From contig JAJZYR010000006.1 of assembly GCA_021797995.1 (NCBI GenBank), positions 1 through 49,469 of the forward strand: a stretch of DNA of 49,469 bases, in the 5' to 3' direction. This DNA is from Microcaldota archaeon. GTDB lineage: Archaea; Micrarchaeota; Micrarchaeia; Micrarchaeales; CABMGC01. The translations under genes and the position numbers were made by a program. Every line of letters begins with the position of its first letter. Positions within the stretch are counted from its first letter, which is position 1. This document shows, piece after piece, positions 1 through 7,571 of the stretch. The notes below the pieces were generated by a model. That model was not told where the DNA came from. It did not search any database and saw only the letters and a list, made by a program, of their open reading frames with translations.

Positions 1-1
1 G

Positions 2-52
2 GGGAAGATGCTGGCGAAGCTCGGACTGGAGGCCCTCGGCACCCTTGAATGA
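2..52 (+). CDS. C-terminal tail of an unidentified protein (partial)
   Basis: The first 51 bases read as an open frame ending in TGA, giving a short tail rich in Leu, Lys, Gly and Ala (KMLAKLGLEALGTLE). The codons (AAG, CTC, GAG, GGC) match the confident genes in this window, and the frame enters from the left edge. Nothing in 16 residues identifies the family. The other forward frame that crosses the edge ends a little earlier and reads as random Arg/Pro/Gly, so this frame is preferred. It could still be intergenic noise. Confidence 0.35.
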   Translation, partial: GKMLAKLGLEALGTLE

Positions 53-123
53 AGCCATATGAAGTTGGGTTCCTGGGACGCAGCCTAGAGTCGCATCCCG
101 TCATTTCCGACTTGGCGATTCGT

Positions 124-267
124 TCCGCAGCAGAATAGAGGCCGGCATTACGTTCCGTCGGTGATTGGAGGCACTATTTCTCAAAATAACAAAAAAGGGT
201 ACAGATAATGAGATAATACACAAACTTTAAATATGAAGAGATATAGAGCTATCAGTGATTATCATGG
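124..267 (+). repeat. Duplicated 5' module, copy A (promoter and start region)
   Basis: These 144 bases recur at 29936-30080 with roughly nine differences (about 94% identity by eye), and the similarity stops just after the start codon in both places. The module holds a GC-rich upstream half and an AT-rich half with a TATA box (CTTTAAATA, 225-233). The TATA centre lies about 26 bp before a GTG (255) and 35 bp before an in-frame ATG (264), so transcription probably starts at or just before the GTG. The downstream proteins are unrelated, so it is the control region that is shared. Confidence 0.85.
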
Positions 268-1043
268 AGAAACAACAGCGAGGAAAGGAGGGAGGGGCAA
301 GCGCCCTTCGTGGAGTACAGCGCATAGAGGTGGTAAGCATTAATGATCTCAGAGCTGCGCTCGAAAGGTCCAAGGAAGCAAGCGTTACCATTGAATTTGC
401 CGGCAAAGACATAACCTTTACCAGGCACACCAACCCAGATAAGAGCCTAGGCGGCTGGAAGGCCGATACTGCAACTGTAGATCCAACAGCTATAGTCAGA
501 GAGGGTACTATAGTCATGCCTGGCGCCACCATCGGCCCCGGCGCCACCATCGGCCCCCGCGCCACCATCGGCCCCGACGTCACCATCGGCGAACGCGTCC
601 AGATCCGCTTCGTCGCCCAGATCGGCGACGGCGCCACCATCCGCGACGGCGCCATCATCGGCCCCGGCGCCTCCATCGGCGACCGCGTCGACATCGGCGC
701 CTACGCCCGCATCCACTCCGACGCCCAGATCGGCGACAGCGCCACCATCGGTCCCGGCGCCACCATCCGCTCCAACGCCCAGATCGGCGACCTCGCCACC
801 ATCGGCTACCGCGCCACCATCGGCGAACGCGTCCAGATCGGCGCCTACGCCATCATCGGCCCCGACGCCACCATCGGCCCCGGCACCCAGATCGGCGACC
901 TCGCCACCATCGGCTACCGCGCCACCATCGGCGACCTCGCCACCATCGGCGACCTCGCCACCATCGGCGACCTCGCCACCATCGGCCCCGGCACCCAGAT
1001 CGGCGACAGCGTCCACATCGCCCCAGAAGCTACAGTACCCTGA
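264..1043 (+). CDS. Left-handed beta-helix (hexapeptide repeat) protein
   Basis: A protein of about 259 residues. The first 75 or so are an ordinary N-terminal region (VVSINDLRAALERS). From about residue 85 to the end it is an almost uninterrupted run of six-residue units of the type A-T-I-G-P-G or D-x-A-T-I-G, the isoleucine-spaced pattern of left-handed beta-helix (LbH) proteins such as the LpxA and gamma-carbonic anhydrase families. No acyltransferase or metal-site residues are recognisable. The repeat is far more regular than in those enzymes, so a structural, adhesive or ice-binding-like role is as likely as catalysis. From 520 to 1020 nearly every codon ends in C and an exact 18-bp unit recurs, unlike the N-terminal part, which points to recent repeat expansion. 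ATG at 264 is chosen; an in-frame GTG at 255 is about 26 bp after the TATA box and could be a leaderless start. Confidence 0.7.
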   Translation: MEKQQRGKEGGASALRGVQRIEVVSINDLRAALERSKEASVTIEFAGKDITFTRHTNPDKSLGGWKADTATVDPTAIVREGTIVMPGATIGPGATIGPRATIGPDVTIGERVQIRFVAQIGDGATIRDGAIIGPGASIGDRVDIGAYARIHSDAQIGDSATIGPGATIRSNAQIGDLATIGYRATIGERVQIGAYAIIGPDATIGPGTQIGDLATIGYRATIGDLATIGDLATIGDLATIGPGTQIGDSVHIAPEATVP

Positions 1044-1148
1044 TGGTAGCCGTGTCACTTAAGATATGCCAAGGTGAAAAGGCAGGATAATTCGTACCCG
1101 TCAGGGCACTCATCCATAAACTATGCAAGGCAGTTTTCGGAGCTTGGG

Positions 1149-1694
1149 CTAGGAAATACTCTTCAGGTATCCCTTCAGTTTCATTACGGCCCTCCCTCTG
1201 TGCGAAATCATATCCTTCTCTTCAGGGTCCATCTCCGCAAACGTCCTTGTACTTCCATTGGGGATGAAGATATGGTCCCATCCGAATCCCCCTCCGCCTG
1301 ACGGGCTCTTGGCTATGCTTCCTTCAATCCTGCCGCAGAAGGACCTAACTCTCCTTCCGTCGTAGAGCGAGATGCAGGTCTCTGCGTAGGCGCTCCTGTC
1401 CCTGTGGCTGCGCATGATCCTGCACATGCCCCTGTTTCCGACGCCCTTCAGGAGCCACTTGACAAGGGCTCCTGGAAAGCCGTTGAGCGCCCTGATGTAA
1501 AGCCCCGTATCTTCAACCATCACCGGCTTTCTCAATGCGTAATAGGCCCGCATCGCCTTGTCCCTCGCCACTCTCCTGACATCGGTGTCCTGCAGCTCGC
1601 CAAGCTCAAGGCCCTTGCTCTTTATCCTCATCTTTAACATTCTTTCCATCTCCCTGAGCTTGCCCCTGTTTGTCGTGATGAAGTAAAAGTCCAT
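1149..1694 (-). CDS. ITP/XTP pyrophosphatase (HAM1/RdgB family)
   Basis: About 181 residues, normal for the family. It hydrolyses non-canonical purine triphosphates (ITP, XTP, dITP) to monophosphate and pyrophosphate, cleaning the nucleotide pool. The signatures are all present: TTNRGK near the N-terminus, VEDTGL, the NGFPGALVKW segment, GGFGWDHIF, TFAEM and SHRGRA near the end. It follows ftsY directly on the same strand. The ATG at 1694 puts the family's first beta-strand at residue 2; an ATG at 1700 and a TTG at 1706 overlapping the ftsY stop are alternatives. A second, degenerate paralogue lies at 47045-47623. Confidence 0.9.
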   Translation of the reverse strand: MDFYFITTNRGKLREMERMLKMRIKSKGLELGELQDTDVRRVARDKAMRAYYALRKPVMVEDTGLYIRALNGFPGALVKWLLKGVGNRGMCRIMRSHRDRSAYAETCISLYDGRRVRSFCGRIEGSIAKSPSGGGGFGWDHIFIPNGSTRTFAEMDPEEKDMISHRGRAVMKLKGYLKSIS

Positions 1695-1702
1695 AAGCAT
1701 CC

Positions 1703-3022
1703 TCAATTGTCAGGCACCAGGCTGTTTATTATCAGCCCGGGGCTGTACGCGGTTATGTCGTGGTATCCCTCGCCGGTAGTGAAGAAAAGGACAGGCACCT
1801 CCGTCTCGCTGAGTATGGAGAGGGTATTGCCTCCCTTCGCATCAGTATCTAGCTTTGTGAGTATTATGCCGTCAAGCCTGACGGCCTGGTTGAACTCCTT
1901 GACCTGGCCGAGCAGCGCATTGCCTGCTATGCTCTCCCCTACAAAGAGCTTCACGTCAGGCTTCGCAATCCTTGCCATCTTCTTTATCTCTTCCATCAGG
2001 CTCCTATTGGTTTCCTGCCTTCCCGCACTGTCTATCAGGACGGCGTCTATGCCATGGGCTTTCGCATATGCAATGGCGTCGAATGCCACGCTTGCCGGAT
2101 CTGCCCCGTAAACCCCCTTTATCACATGCACACCGAGCTTGCCTGCATGGTAAACCGTCTGCTCTATGGCCGCCGCCCTGAACGTGTCGCTTGCGGAGAG
2201 CACGCACGTCATGCCGTTATCCATGAACATCCTTGCTATCTTTGCCATCGTCGTCGTCTTTCCAGCGCCGTTAGGGCCAAGAAAGAGAATCTTGAACGGT
2301 TCTCCGGAAGTGGCTCTCCTTGACCTGGCCATCTCGATGAGGTTGATGCTGCTGCCGGACTGCAGCACGCTGAGCACAGACTCCCTGATTATGGCTGTTA
2401 TGCCACCTGACAGGTCCTTCGCGCTTATCGGCCTGCCGGTCAGGTCGGCCCTGAGTTTATCTGCAATCTTCTCCGCAACTTCATAGTTGACGTCAGATTG
2501 GAGGAGTGCAAGCTTCAGCTGCTCCAGAAACGGGTTTATATCGTCTTGGCTTACCCTGACCTCCTTGAATACCATCCCCTTCAGCCTTGTGCCGAGGGTG
2601 GCCTTCTGGTCGTGCAGATGCGGCTCCGTCCCTGCCGCGGCCCTATCCCGTGACGCATGCAATCTGCCGGCAGTCCCGCTGCTGCTTTCTCCTCTGCTTG
2701 CCGCGCCGGAATCCCTGCTTTTCTGGCCTTCCGGAACAGTGTCGTGTGCACCTTCATCCCTTTCCGTTCCGTGTTTGCTGGTTTCTCCTGCTCCCCGTCG
2801 TTCCACACGGTCACTGCGTTCCTCCATCAGTTCCCTGGATCCACCGCCGGCCTGCCCCCTGTCTTCATGGGATGAAGCATAAATAGGCGGCACTCTCCCC
2901 TCTGCCGCAGCTGCGCCGGCATCCGGCAGTTTACCCCCGGCGCTGTCCCTTCTCCCCTTTTCCTCCTTCTTGCTGAGTGCGTCTATAAAACCAGAGAACT
3001 TCTTCTTAAGCCCCTCAAACAT
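1703..3022 (-). CDS. ftsY: Signal recognition particle receptor FtsY
   Basis: 439 residues. It is the membrane-associated GTPase that docks SRP-ribosome complexes at the translocon. Residues 1-20 form an amphipathic, basic start (MFEGLKKKFS), followed by a long low-complexity hydrophilic linker (about 21-135, Gly/Ser/Arg/Glu-rich), then the helical N domain (about 140-235) and the G domain. GTPase motifs are G1 GPNGAGKTTT at 249-258, DTFRAAAIEQ, DSAGRQ (G3), TKLD (G4) and the closing TGEGY segment. Prefoldin alpha lies immediately upstream (9-bp gap), a pairing common in archaea, and the ITPase gene follows with little or no gap, so the three are probably cotranscribed. The linker is longer than in many archaeal FtsY proteins. 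Confidence 0.95.
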   Translation of the reverse strand: MFEGLKKKFSGFIDALSKKEEKGRRDSAGGKLPDAGAAAAEGRVPPIYASSHEDRGQAGGGSRELMEERSDRVERRGAGETSKHGTERDEGAHDTVPEGQKSRDSGAASRGESSSGTAGRLHASRDRAAAGTEPHLHDQKATLGTRLKGMVFKEVRVSQDDINPFLEQLKLALLQSDVNYEVAEKIADKLRADLTGRPISAKDLSGGITAIIRESVLSVLQSGSSINLIEMARSRRATSGEPFKILFLGPNGAGKTTTMAKIARMFMDNGMTCVLSASDTFRAAAIEQTVYHAGKLGVHVIKGVYGADPASVAFDAIAYAKAHGIDAVLIDSAGRQETNRSLMEEIKKMARIAKPDVKLFVGESIAGNALLGQVKEFNQAVRLDGIILTKLDTDAKGGNTLSILSETEVPVLFFTTGEGYHDITAYSPGLIINSLVPDN

Positions 3023-3031
3023 CCAATGACC

Positions 3032-3466
3032 TTAGGCCTGCCCAAATGCTGCTAGCCTGTACGAGATATCAAAGAGCTCCTTCTCCGCCTTCTGCCTTTC
3101 ATTCAGGAGTTTCGTTATGCTCGCCTCGCCGTTCTTTATCGCGTTCTGAAGGAACTCCTTGGCCTCGGCAAGGGGCTTCTCTGCCATATATCCTGCGCCG
3201 ACATACGTTATTACCTTATCTATCCTGCCCGCGCGCGCCTCTATGTACGTCCCACCGCCGGCATTTACAAGCATGCCGGAGTTTCCGATCGTTTCTGCCT
3301 TTTCAACCACGTCCATGCCCTGCCTGAGCGCGTCCTTTGTGATGCTATAAGCGGTGATCTGCTCATTAAGCATCTCGTATCTCTGCGTGTACACCCCCTG
3401 CAGGTACTGGAGCTGGGCAAGAGCATCCTGCTCTTCGTTTCCTGATGCCTGTTCTTCATATGCCAT
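3032..3466 (-). CDS. pfdA: Prefoldin subunit alpha
   Basis: 144 residues. It forms the alpha dimer of the hexameric prefoldin chaperone that hands unfolded proteins to the thermosome. An N-terminal coiled coil (about 10-55, QLQYLQGVYTQRYEMLNEQI), a central beta-hairpin region (VNAGGGTYIEARAGRIDKVITYVGAGYMAEK) and a C-terminal coiled coil (about 105-140) match the family layout. The ATG at 3466 gives the usual length; the frame is open further upstream but that part does not look like prefoldin. It heads the prefoldin-ftsY-ITPase cluster. Confidence 0.9.
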   Translation of the reverse strand: MAYEEQASGNEEQDALAQLQYLQGVYTQRYEMLNEQITAYSITKDALRQGMDVVEKAETIGNSGMLVNAGGGTYIEARAGRIDKVITYVGAGYMAEKPLAEAKEFLQNAIKNGEASITKLLNERQKAEKELFDISYRLAAFGQA

Positions 3467-3641
3467 AGATAAACACCTTCCTGCCAATCCATGCGCCGGC
3501 AAGAGTTATAATACTTAGCCGGACCGCGCCTTGCCGTGCCGACTCGATTAGGCGCTTGCATGCGCCTGCAGCAGATTGAGGAGTTCATTCTGACCCGCAA
3601 AATCCATTCCTCAAGAGATGCGAGACAATTCGGTCTGAAGC

Positions 3642-3653
3642 CTGCAATTGCAG
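3642..3653. promoter_or_regulatory. 12-bp palindrome upstream of the Lrp-type gene
   Basis: CTGCAATTGCAG is a perfect palindrome about 45 bp upstream of the TATA box (GTTAAATAC, 3695-3703) of the Lrp-type gene at 3724. That TATA box lies about 25 bp before the ATG, so the transcript should be leaderless. Its position suits an autoregulatory or activator site; this is inference from location and symmetry only. Confidence 0.35.
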
Positions 3654-3723
3654 AGAAACCCTGCAGAATTTATTCGTGGTAGGATGTCAGAAGCGTTAAA
3701 TACCTGCAGTCAATTAGATCATC

Positions 3724-4119
3724 ATGGACGAGCTCGATGCCCGCATGCTTGCAATGCTGAAGAAGGACGGTAGGATGACATTTGTAAAGATTGCGGCAAT
3801 GACCGGACTCACGGAAGGCGCAGTGCGCGCCAGGATAAAAAAGCTTATGCGCGAAGGCGTAATAAAGCGCTTTACCATTGATGTTAGGGACGAGATAAGA
3901 GCTGTCGTTTTTGTTGCAATCTCAAGGTCCTTTCCTACAACCGAAATTGCCGATAGAATAAGGAAGCTGGGGATTGAAAAGGTGTATGAGGTCTCTGGAA
4001 ACTATGACATAATATGCTTTGTCAGCGAGGAGCAGGTTAATAACGTAAACGGCCTTGTCGAGAAGATAAGGGGCATCGACGGCGTAACGGACACGTATAC
4101 GAACATGGTGCTCAAGTAA
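3724..4119 (+). CDS. Lrp/AsnC family transcriptional regulator
   Basis: 131 residues, slightly short of the usual 140-160. Residues 1-55 form the AsnC-type winged helix-turn-helix (LDARMLAMLKKDGRMTFVKI, then GLTEGAVRARIKKLMREGVI). Residues about 65-131 form the RAM effector-binding domain with the typical end, a GNYDIICFVS-type strand and a TDTYTNMVLK strand. Such proteins bind DNA as dimers or octamers and sense amino acids or other small molecules. The gene stands alone; a leaderless promoter sits directly upstream and a hairpin lies after the stop. The ligand cannot be told from the sequence. Confidence 0.9.
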   Translation: MDELDARMLAMLKKDGRMTFVKIAAMTGLTEGAVRARIKKLMREGVIKRFTIDVRDEIRAVVFVAISRSFPTTEIADRIRKLGIEKVYEVSGNYDIICFVSEEQVNNVNGLVEKIRGIDGVTDTYTNMVLK

Positions 4120-4134
4120 GCCAAATCAAGCATT

Positions 4135-4155
4135 GCGCCAGTCACTTACTGGCGC
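4135..4155. terminator. Hairpin between convergent genes
   Basis: GCGCCAG and CTGGCGC form a perfect 7-bp stem around a 7-base loop between the stops of the Lrp-type gene (+) and the nucleotidyltransferase gene (-). Position suggests a bidirectional terminator or transcript 3' end. No long T-run follows, so this is only a candidate. Confidence 0.35.
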
Positions 4156-4202
4156 GCATTGGTAAGGCCGGTCGTCCTTGCCTCAGGAAGCTGCGAGCTG
4201 CC

Positions 4203-4949
4203 TTAGCTACGTGAAAGGTGCATCTCAAAGACCTTCCTATATGTCTCTAGCGTCCCTACATCGAACCATGTTCCAGTGTAGGTAACGGCGTCCAGCTCCG
4301 TCTTTGATATCAACCACTGAATGAAGTATCCGGGGGCATCGGGGTTGTTCTTATCGTAAAGATACTCCTTGAATCTCTTAAGGGTCTCCCTTGGAAATAT
4401 ATATATCCCTGTGCTTATCAGTGTTGACTGCGGGCTTTCCGGCTTCTCTTGAAATCCCACAACCCTGCTCCCCCTTACAGTCACAACACCGAATCTCTTA
4501 GCCTGCTCAAGCGATCCGACATCGTATACTGCGATTGTGGGCCTTCTTGTTGCGTTGAAATGCCTTATAAGCGCTGAAAGGTCGAAGTCATAAAAGTTGT
4601 CCCCTGCTATTATCAGCAGGTCATTGCCGAAGTGCGCTTTCTCTATTGCATGGTTTATGCCCCTGATGGCGCCATACTTCTCGCCGTTGTGCATCGTCGG
4701 CTCAATGACCATCTCTATCCTGTTATGCAGTCCATTCACTGCTTCTCTATGGGTCTTCCAGTACATGAACTGGTCAGCAAATTTCTTATTTGTCGAGATG
4801 ACTATCCGTTCCACTCCGTTCCTGGAAACGTTCTCGAGTATGTAATCCACTATCGGCTTCCCGCGTATCGGGAGCAAGGGCTTCGGCACAAAGAGCGTTA
4901 TCGGCTCTAGTCTTGTCGCGAATCCTCCACACAATATTAATGAGTCCAT
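4203..4949 (-). CDS. Sugar-1-phosphate nucleotidyltransferase (RmlA-like)
   Basis: 248 residues, a stand-alone GT-A nucleotidyltransferase domain without the beta-helix extension found in longer homologues. The N-terminal signature is LILCGGFATRL, followed by PKPLLPIRGKPIVDYIL; IIAGDNFYDFD supplies the metal-binding Asp; GFQEKPESP and STGIYIFPRE are the sugar-site motifs; the C-terminus has TGTWFDVGTLETY. It should join NTP and a sugar-1-phosphate into an NDP-sugar for glycan synthesis; glucose is the commonest substrate in this subgroup, but the exact sugar and nucleotide cannot be read. It is monocistronic, convergent with the Lrp-type gene. Confidence 0.85.
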   Translation of the reverse strand: MDSLILCGGFATRLEPITLFVPKPLLPIRGKPIVDYILENVSRNGVERIVISTNKKFADQFMYWKTHREAVNGLHNRIEMVIEPTMHNGEKYGAIRGINHAIEKAHFGNDLLIIAGDNFYDFDLSALIRHFNATRRPTIAVYDVGSLEQAKRFGVVTVRGSRVVGFQEKPESPQSTLISTGIYIFPRETLKRFKEYLYDKNNPDAPGYFIQWLISKTELDAVTYTGTWFDVGTLETYRKVFEMHLSRS

Positions 4950-4975
4950 CTCTTGCTCCCCTGCTGCTGCAAAAG

Positions 4976-4994
4976 ACCCACCGTGCCGGTGGGT
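4976..4994. repeat. Perfect 8-bp hairpin 5' of the nucleotidyltransferase gene
   Basis: ACCCACCG and CGGTGGGT pair perfectly around a TGC loop, 26 bp upstream of the nucleotidyltransferase ATG on the minus strand and about 95 bp before the tnpB left-end hairpin. It may be an operator or leader hairpin for the nucleotidyltransferase, or belong to the left flank of the insertion sequence. Confidence 0.4.
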
Positions 4995-5088
4995 AAGCGA
5001 GTATAAACCATAAACTGTTGGTAATAAAACCTATAACTATTTAAACGCGCTTTGAGGTAATCTGCCACGGAAGGTGATAAATATTTAA

Positions 5089-6358
5089 CAAGCCCGCAAA
5101 CTCCTATCTCTTGGATGGGAGTAAGGGCTTGCGTCGACAAAAGAACATAGAAAGGCATATAAAGAAGAAAATGCAAATATAAAAGGGAAGTCAATGCACC
5201 TCACACAAACAATAGAAATCCATCCAAATCCAAAGACAGAGGAGGTAATGTCCAATCTCGCCAAGATAACCAACGGTCTCTACAACACATCAATATACGA
5301 AAACCACAAAAGATACGAAGAGGAAAAGAAGTTCTGTTTCTATCAGGAACTCTTTAACAGGCTCAAGGACAACGAACTCTATAAACTCCTTCCAGTCCAT
5401 TCTGCACAGGCGGTTCTCCAGAAGGCAGACGGAAGCGTAAAATCTTTCATCTCTCTTTACAAAAAAGGTCTAAAGCCAGAGTTCCCTCATTACCACAAGA
5501 AAGATGTTGACTGGTTAGTGCCATACAAATATGACCAGATAAAGTTGAAGAAGAACAAGATAACGCTTCCAATGTCAATGGAATACAGAAGGCAGACGGG
5601 AATCTCATACATAAGTTTCAAAATACCAGAGATAAGATACAAGGGAGAGATAAAGTATCTCGAACTATTCAAAGTGGAAGGCAAGTGGAAAGCATCGCTC
5701 ATCTTCGAGGTTCAGGAAAAGGAAAAACAGGAAACGCCGAAGAAGGACAACCTCTACATAGACTTGGGAATAGTTCGCAAGGAAGACAAGAGTAAGAAAT
5801 AGACAGGCAATCAACGCAATGACAACAAAGATAGTAGAAACCGCAAAGAAAGAAAGGAATAGTCATAGGTAACCTCTCGACAATCAGGGATGTAACAAAA
5901 TTCAGCAGATATGCAAACCAGAAGATAGGGCAGTGGGAATTCGGTGAGATAGCAAGGCAACTCGAATACAAGGCAAAGATAGAAGGAATAATGTTCAAGA
6001 AGGTAAGTGAAAGGAATACGTCAAAGACCTGCTCTCTCTGTGGGCAGGAAGAGAAAGGAAGGATTCACAGGGGCTTATACAGATGTAAACTGCATAAGCG
6101 ACAGTTTAATGCGGATGCAAATGGTGCATTGAACATTAGCAAAATGTATCTCCGAATTCCGCTGTCAAAGGGGAGCGGGATAGGGGTAGTGGATGCTCTG
6201 GCAAATCCAGCGGTATTTCATTGGAATGAACATGAATGGCTCGGTGAGAATCCTTTGGTTCGAGAGACCAGGAGTGTGGTGAATTCGTGAAAGAAACAAA
6301 CCTCAAAACACCCATACAGCAGGAATGCAGGGGAATCTCCCAACCTTCAGTTGGGAGA
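5089..6358 (+). mobile_element. Decayed IS200/IS605-type element (tnpB only)
   Basis: The segment contains a tnpB-like gene flanked by subterminal hairpins. On the left an imperfect stem (CAAGCCC/GGGCTTG outer arms, ACTCCTAT/ATGGGAGT inner arms) spans 5089-5131. On the right a perfect 9-bp stem (TCTCCCAAC/GTTGGGAGA, loop CTTCA) spans 6336-6358. Hairpinned ends instead of inverted terminal repeats are the hallmark of this family. No tnpA (Y1 transposase) is present, so any past movement needed tnpA in trans. Exact ends cannot be set without an empty site. Confidence 0.6.
5194..6290 (+). pseudogene. tnpB: tnpB (IS605 OrfB) pseudogene, frameshifted with internal deletion
   Basis: Three frames together read as one TnpB. 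Frame one (5194-5802) carries the N-terminal region and ends just after the first RuvC strand (YIDLGIV). A second frame (about 5801-5860) gives NAMTTKIVETAKKERN. A third (about 5856-6290) gives VIGNLSTIRDVTKF, the EYKAKIEGI helix, TSKTCSLCG with a second zinc pair (RCKLH), and NADANGALNIS with the last RuvC Asp. Compared with normal TnpB, the stretch between RuvC-I and the central helix (several tens of residues) is missing. The position of the usual RuvC-II Glu reads G-N. Two frame changes plus the deletion make an active nuclease very unlikely. The base composition is richer in A than in the neighbouring genes. Confidence 0.85.
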
Positions 6359-6482
6359 GGATGTCAATAATTAAGTCGTAAGATATCCATGGCTAAAAGC
6401 TCCTCGAAGCGGATAAGGGCGCTTTGGATAAAAATAGCATGGGAATATTGGAGCAATTATTAATCTTGCGGGTATAAAAGAC

Positions 6483-7571
6483 ATGAGTGGTGTTCTTCTG
6501 GAAAAAGCTGTCTTTGATGGGGATATCGAGTATCTTCAGGTAATGGACGAAGCTGGAAATATGGACCAGTCCCTCCTTCCGAGAGAGCTTGATGACAATA
6601 AGATCGTGGAGATGTACAAGTACATGCTCTTTGCCAGGGCTAACGATGCAAAGATGCTGAGCTTGCAGAGGCAGGGACGCGCGGTCACATATGCGCCGCT
6701 GGTCGGCGAGGAGGCCACACAGATAGGAAGTGCGTTAGCAATGAGGAAAGACGACATATTTGTGCCGACATTCAGGCAGCATGGCGTCTACCTTGTGAGA
6801 GGCATGCCGCTTGAGTGGATGTATGCCTATTGGAGGGGCTACGAAGAGCCCATACCAAAGAGTGTCAATGGAACGGCAATAATCATTCCCGTTGCCACAC
6901 AGATGCCGCATGCTGCCGGACTTGCATATGCGCAGAAGTACAAAAAAAAGGACTCGGTGGTCGTCGTATACGTCGGTGACGGTGGTACATCCGAAGGCGA
7001 TTTCTACGAGGCGCTGAACTTCGCGGGTGTCTGGAAGTTGCCGCTTGTCGTGATAATAGAGAATAATCAATGGGCGATCTCGGTTCCTAGGGAGAAGCAG
7101 ACAGCTGCAAAGACCCTTGCACAGAAGGCGTTTGCCGCCGGCATCGGCGGGATACAGGTCGATGGAAATGATGTCATAGCCGTATACAAAGCGACTAAGG
7201 AGGCAATAGAGAAAGCGAAGGACGGGCCTATGGTGATAGAGTGCGTAACCTACAGGCTTGGGTTGCACACGACAGCAGACGACCCGACAAAGTACAGAAC
7301 CGACGCGGAAGTGGAGTCATGGAAGGGAAAGGACCCGATTGCAAGGGTGCGCGCTTACCTTACGGGAAAGGGGCTGTGGAATGAGGAAATGGAGCAGAAG
7401 ACGGTGCAGGAGCAGGGAAAGGAGATAGATGCAGCCGTTGAGAAGACAGAGCATCCCAAGGAAGACCCGAAAAGCATATTTACAAATGTATACAGTTTTG
7501 TCCCGCAGAATCTGCAGGAGGAGCTTGACGACGCAGAGAGGAATAACTTCTGGCAGGATGGTAGTCAATGA
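6483..7571 (+). CDS. pdhA: 2-oxoacid (pyruvate-type) dehydrogenase E1 subunit alpha
   Basis: 362 residues. With E1 beta it forms the thiamine-diphosphate decarboxylase that starts oxidative decarboxylation of a 2-oxoacid. The ThDP-binding motif runs from GDG to NN (YVGDGGTSEGDFYEA, then IENNQWAIS, about residues 160-195); the family segments LQRQGR, GEEATQIG and the substrate-loop motif YRLGLHTTADDP are present. It is first in a tight operon E1alpha-E1beta-E2-E3 and overlaps the next gene by ATGA. A TATA-like stretch (GGTATAAAAG) lies only a few bases before the ATG, with another AT-rich box further up. Branched-chain oxoacids remain a possible substrate. Confidence 0.9.
   Translation: MSGVLLEKAVFDGDIEYLQVMDEAGNMDQSLLPRELDDNKIVEMYKYMLFARANDAKMLSLQRQGRAVTYAPLVGEEATQIGSALAMRKDDIFVPTFRQHGVYLVRGMPLEWMYAYWRGYEEPIPKSVNGTAIIIPVATQMPHAAGLAYAQKYKKKDSVVVVYVGDGGTSEGDFYEALNFAGVWKLPLVVIIENNQWAISVPREKQTAAKTLAQKAFAAGIGGIQVDGNDVIAVYKATKEAIEKAKDGPMVIECVTYRLGLHTTADDPTKYRTDAEVESWKGKDPIARVRAYLTGKGLWNEEMEQKTVQEQGKEIDAAVEKTEHPKEDPKSIFTNVYSFVPQNLQEELDDAERNNFWQDGSQ

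Noticed and set aside
447-1058. Long minus-strand open frame encoding Asp-Gly-Gly/Ala-Asp repeats opposite the beta-helix gene
   Set aside because: It is the complement of the tandem repeat; the composition and lack of any start or ribosome site of its own mark it as a shadow.
2004-2486. Several overlapping open frames opposite ftsY
   Set aside because: They overlap a confident FtsY G domain and show no family signal or promoter.
5991-6290. Independent 99-residue zinc-finger gene
   Set aside because: It reads as the C-terminal third of TnpB in continuity with frames upstream, so it is part of the pseudogene.
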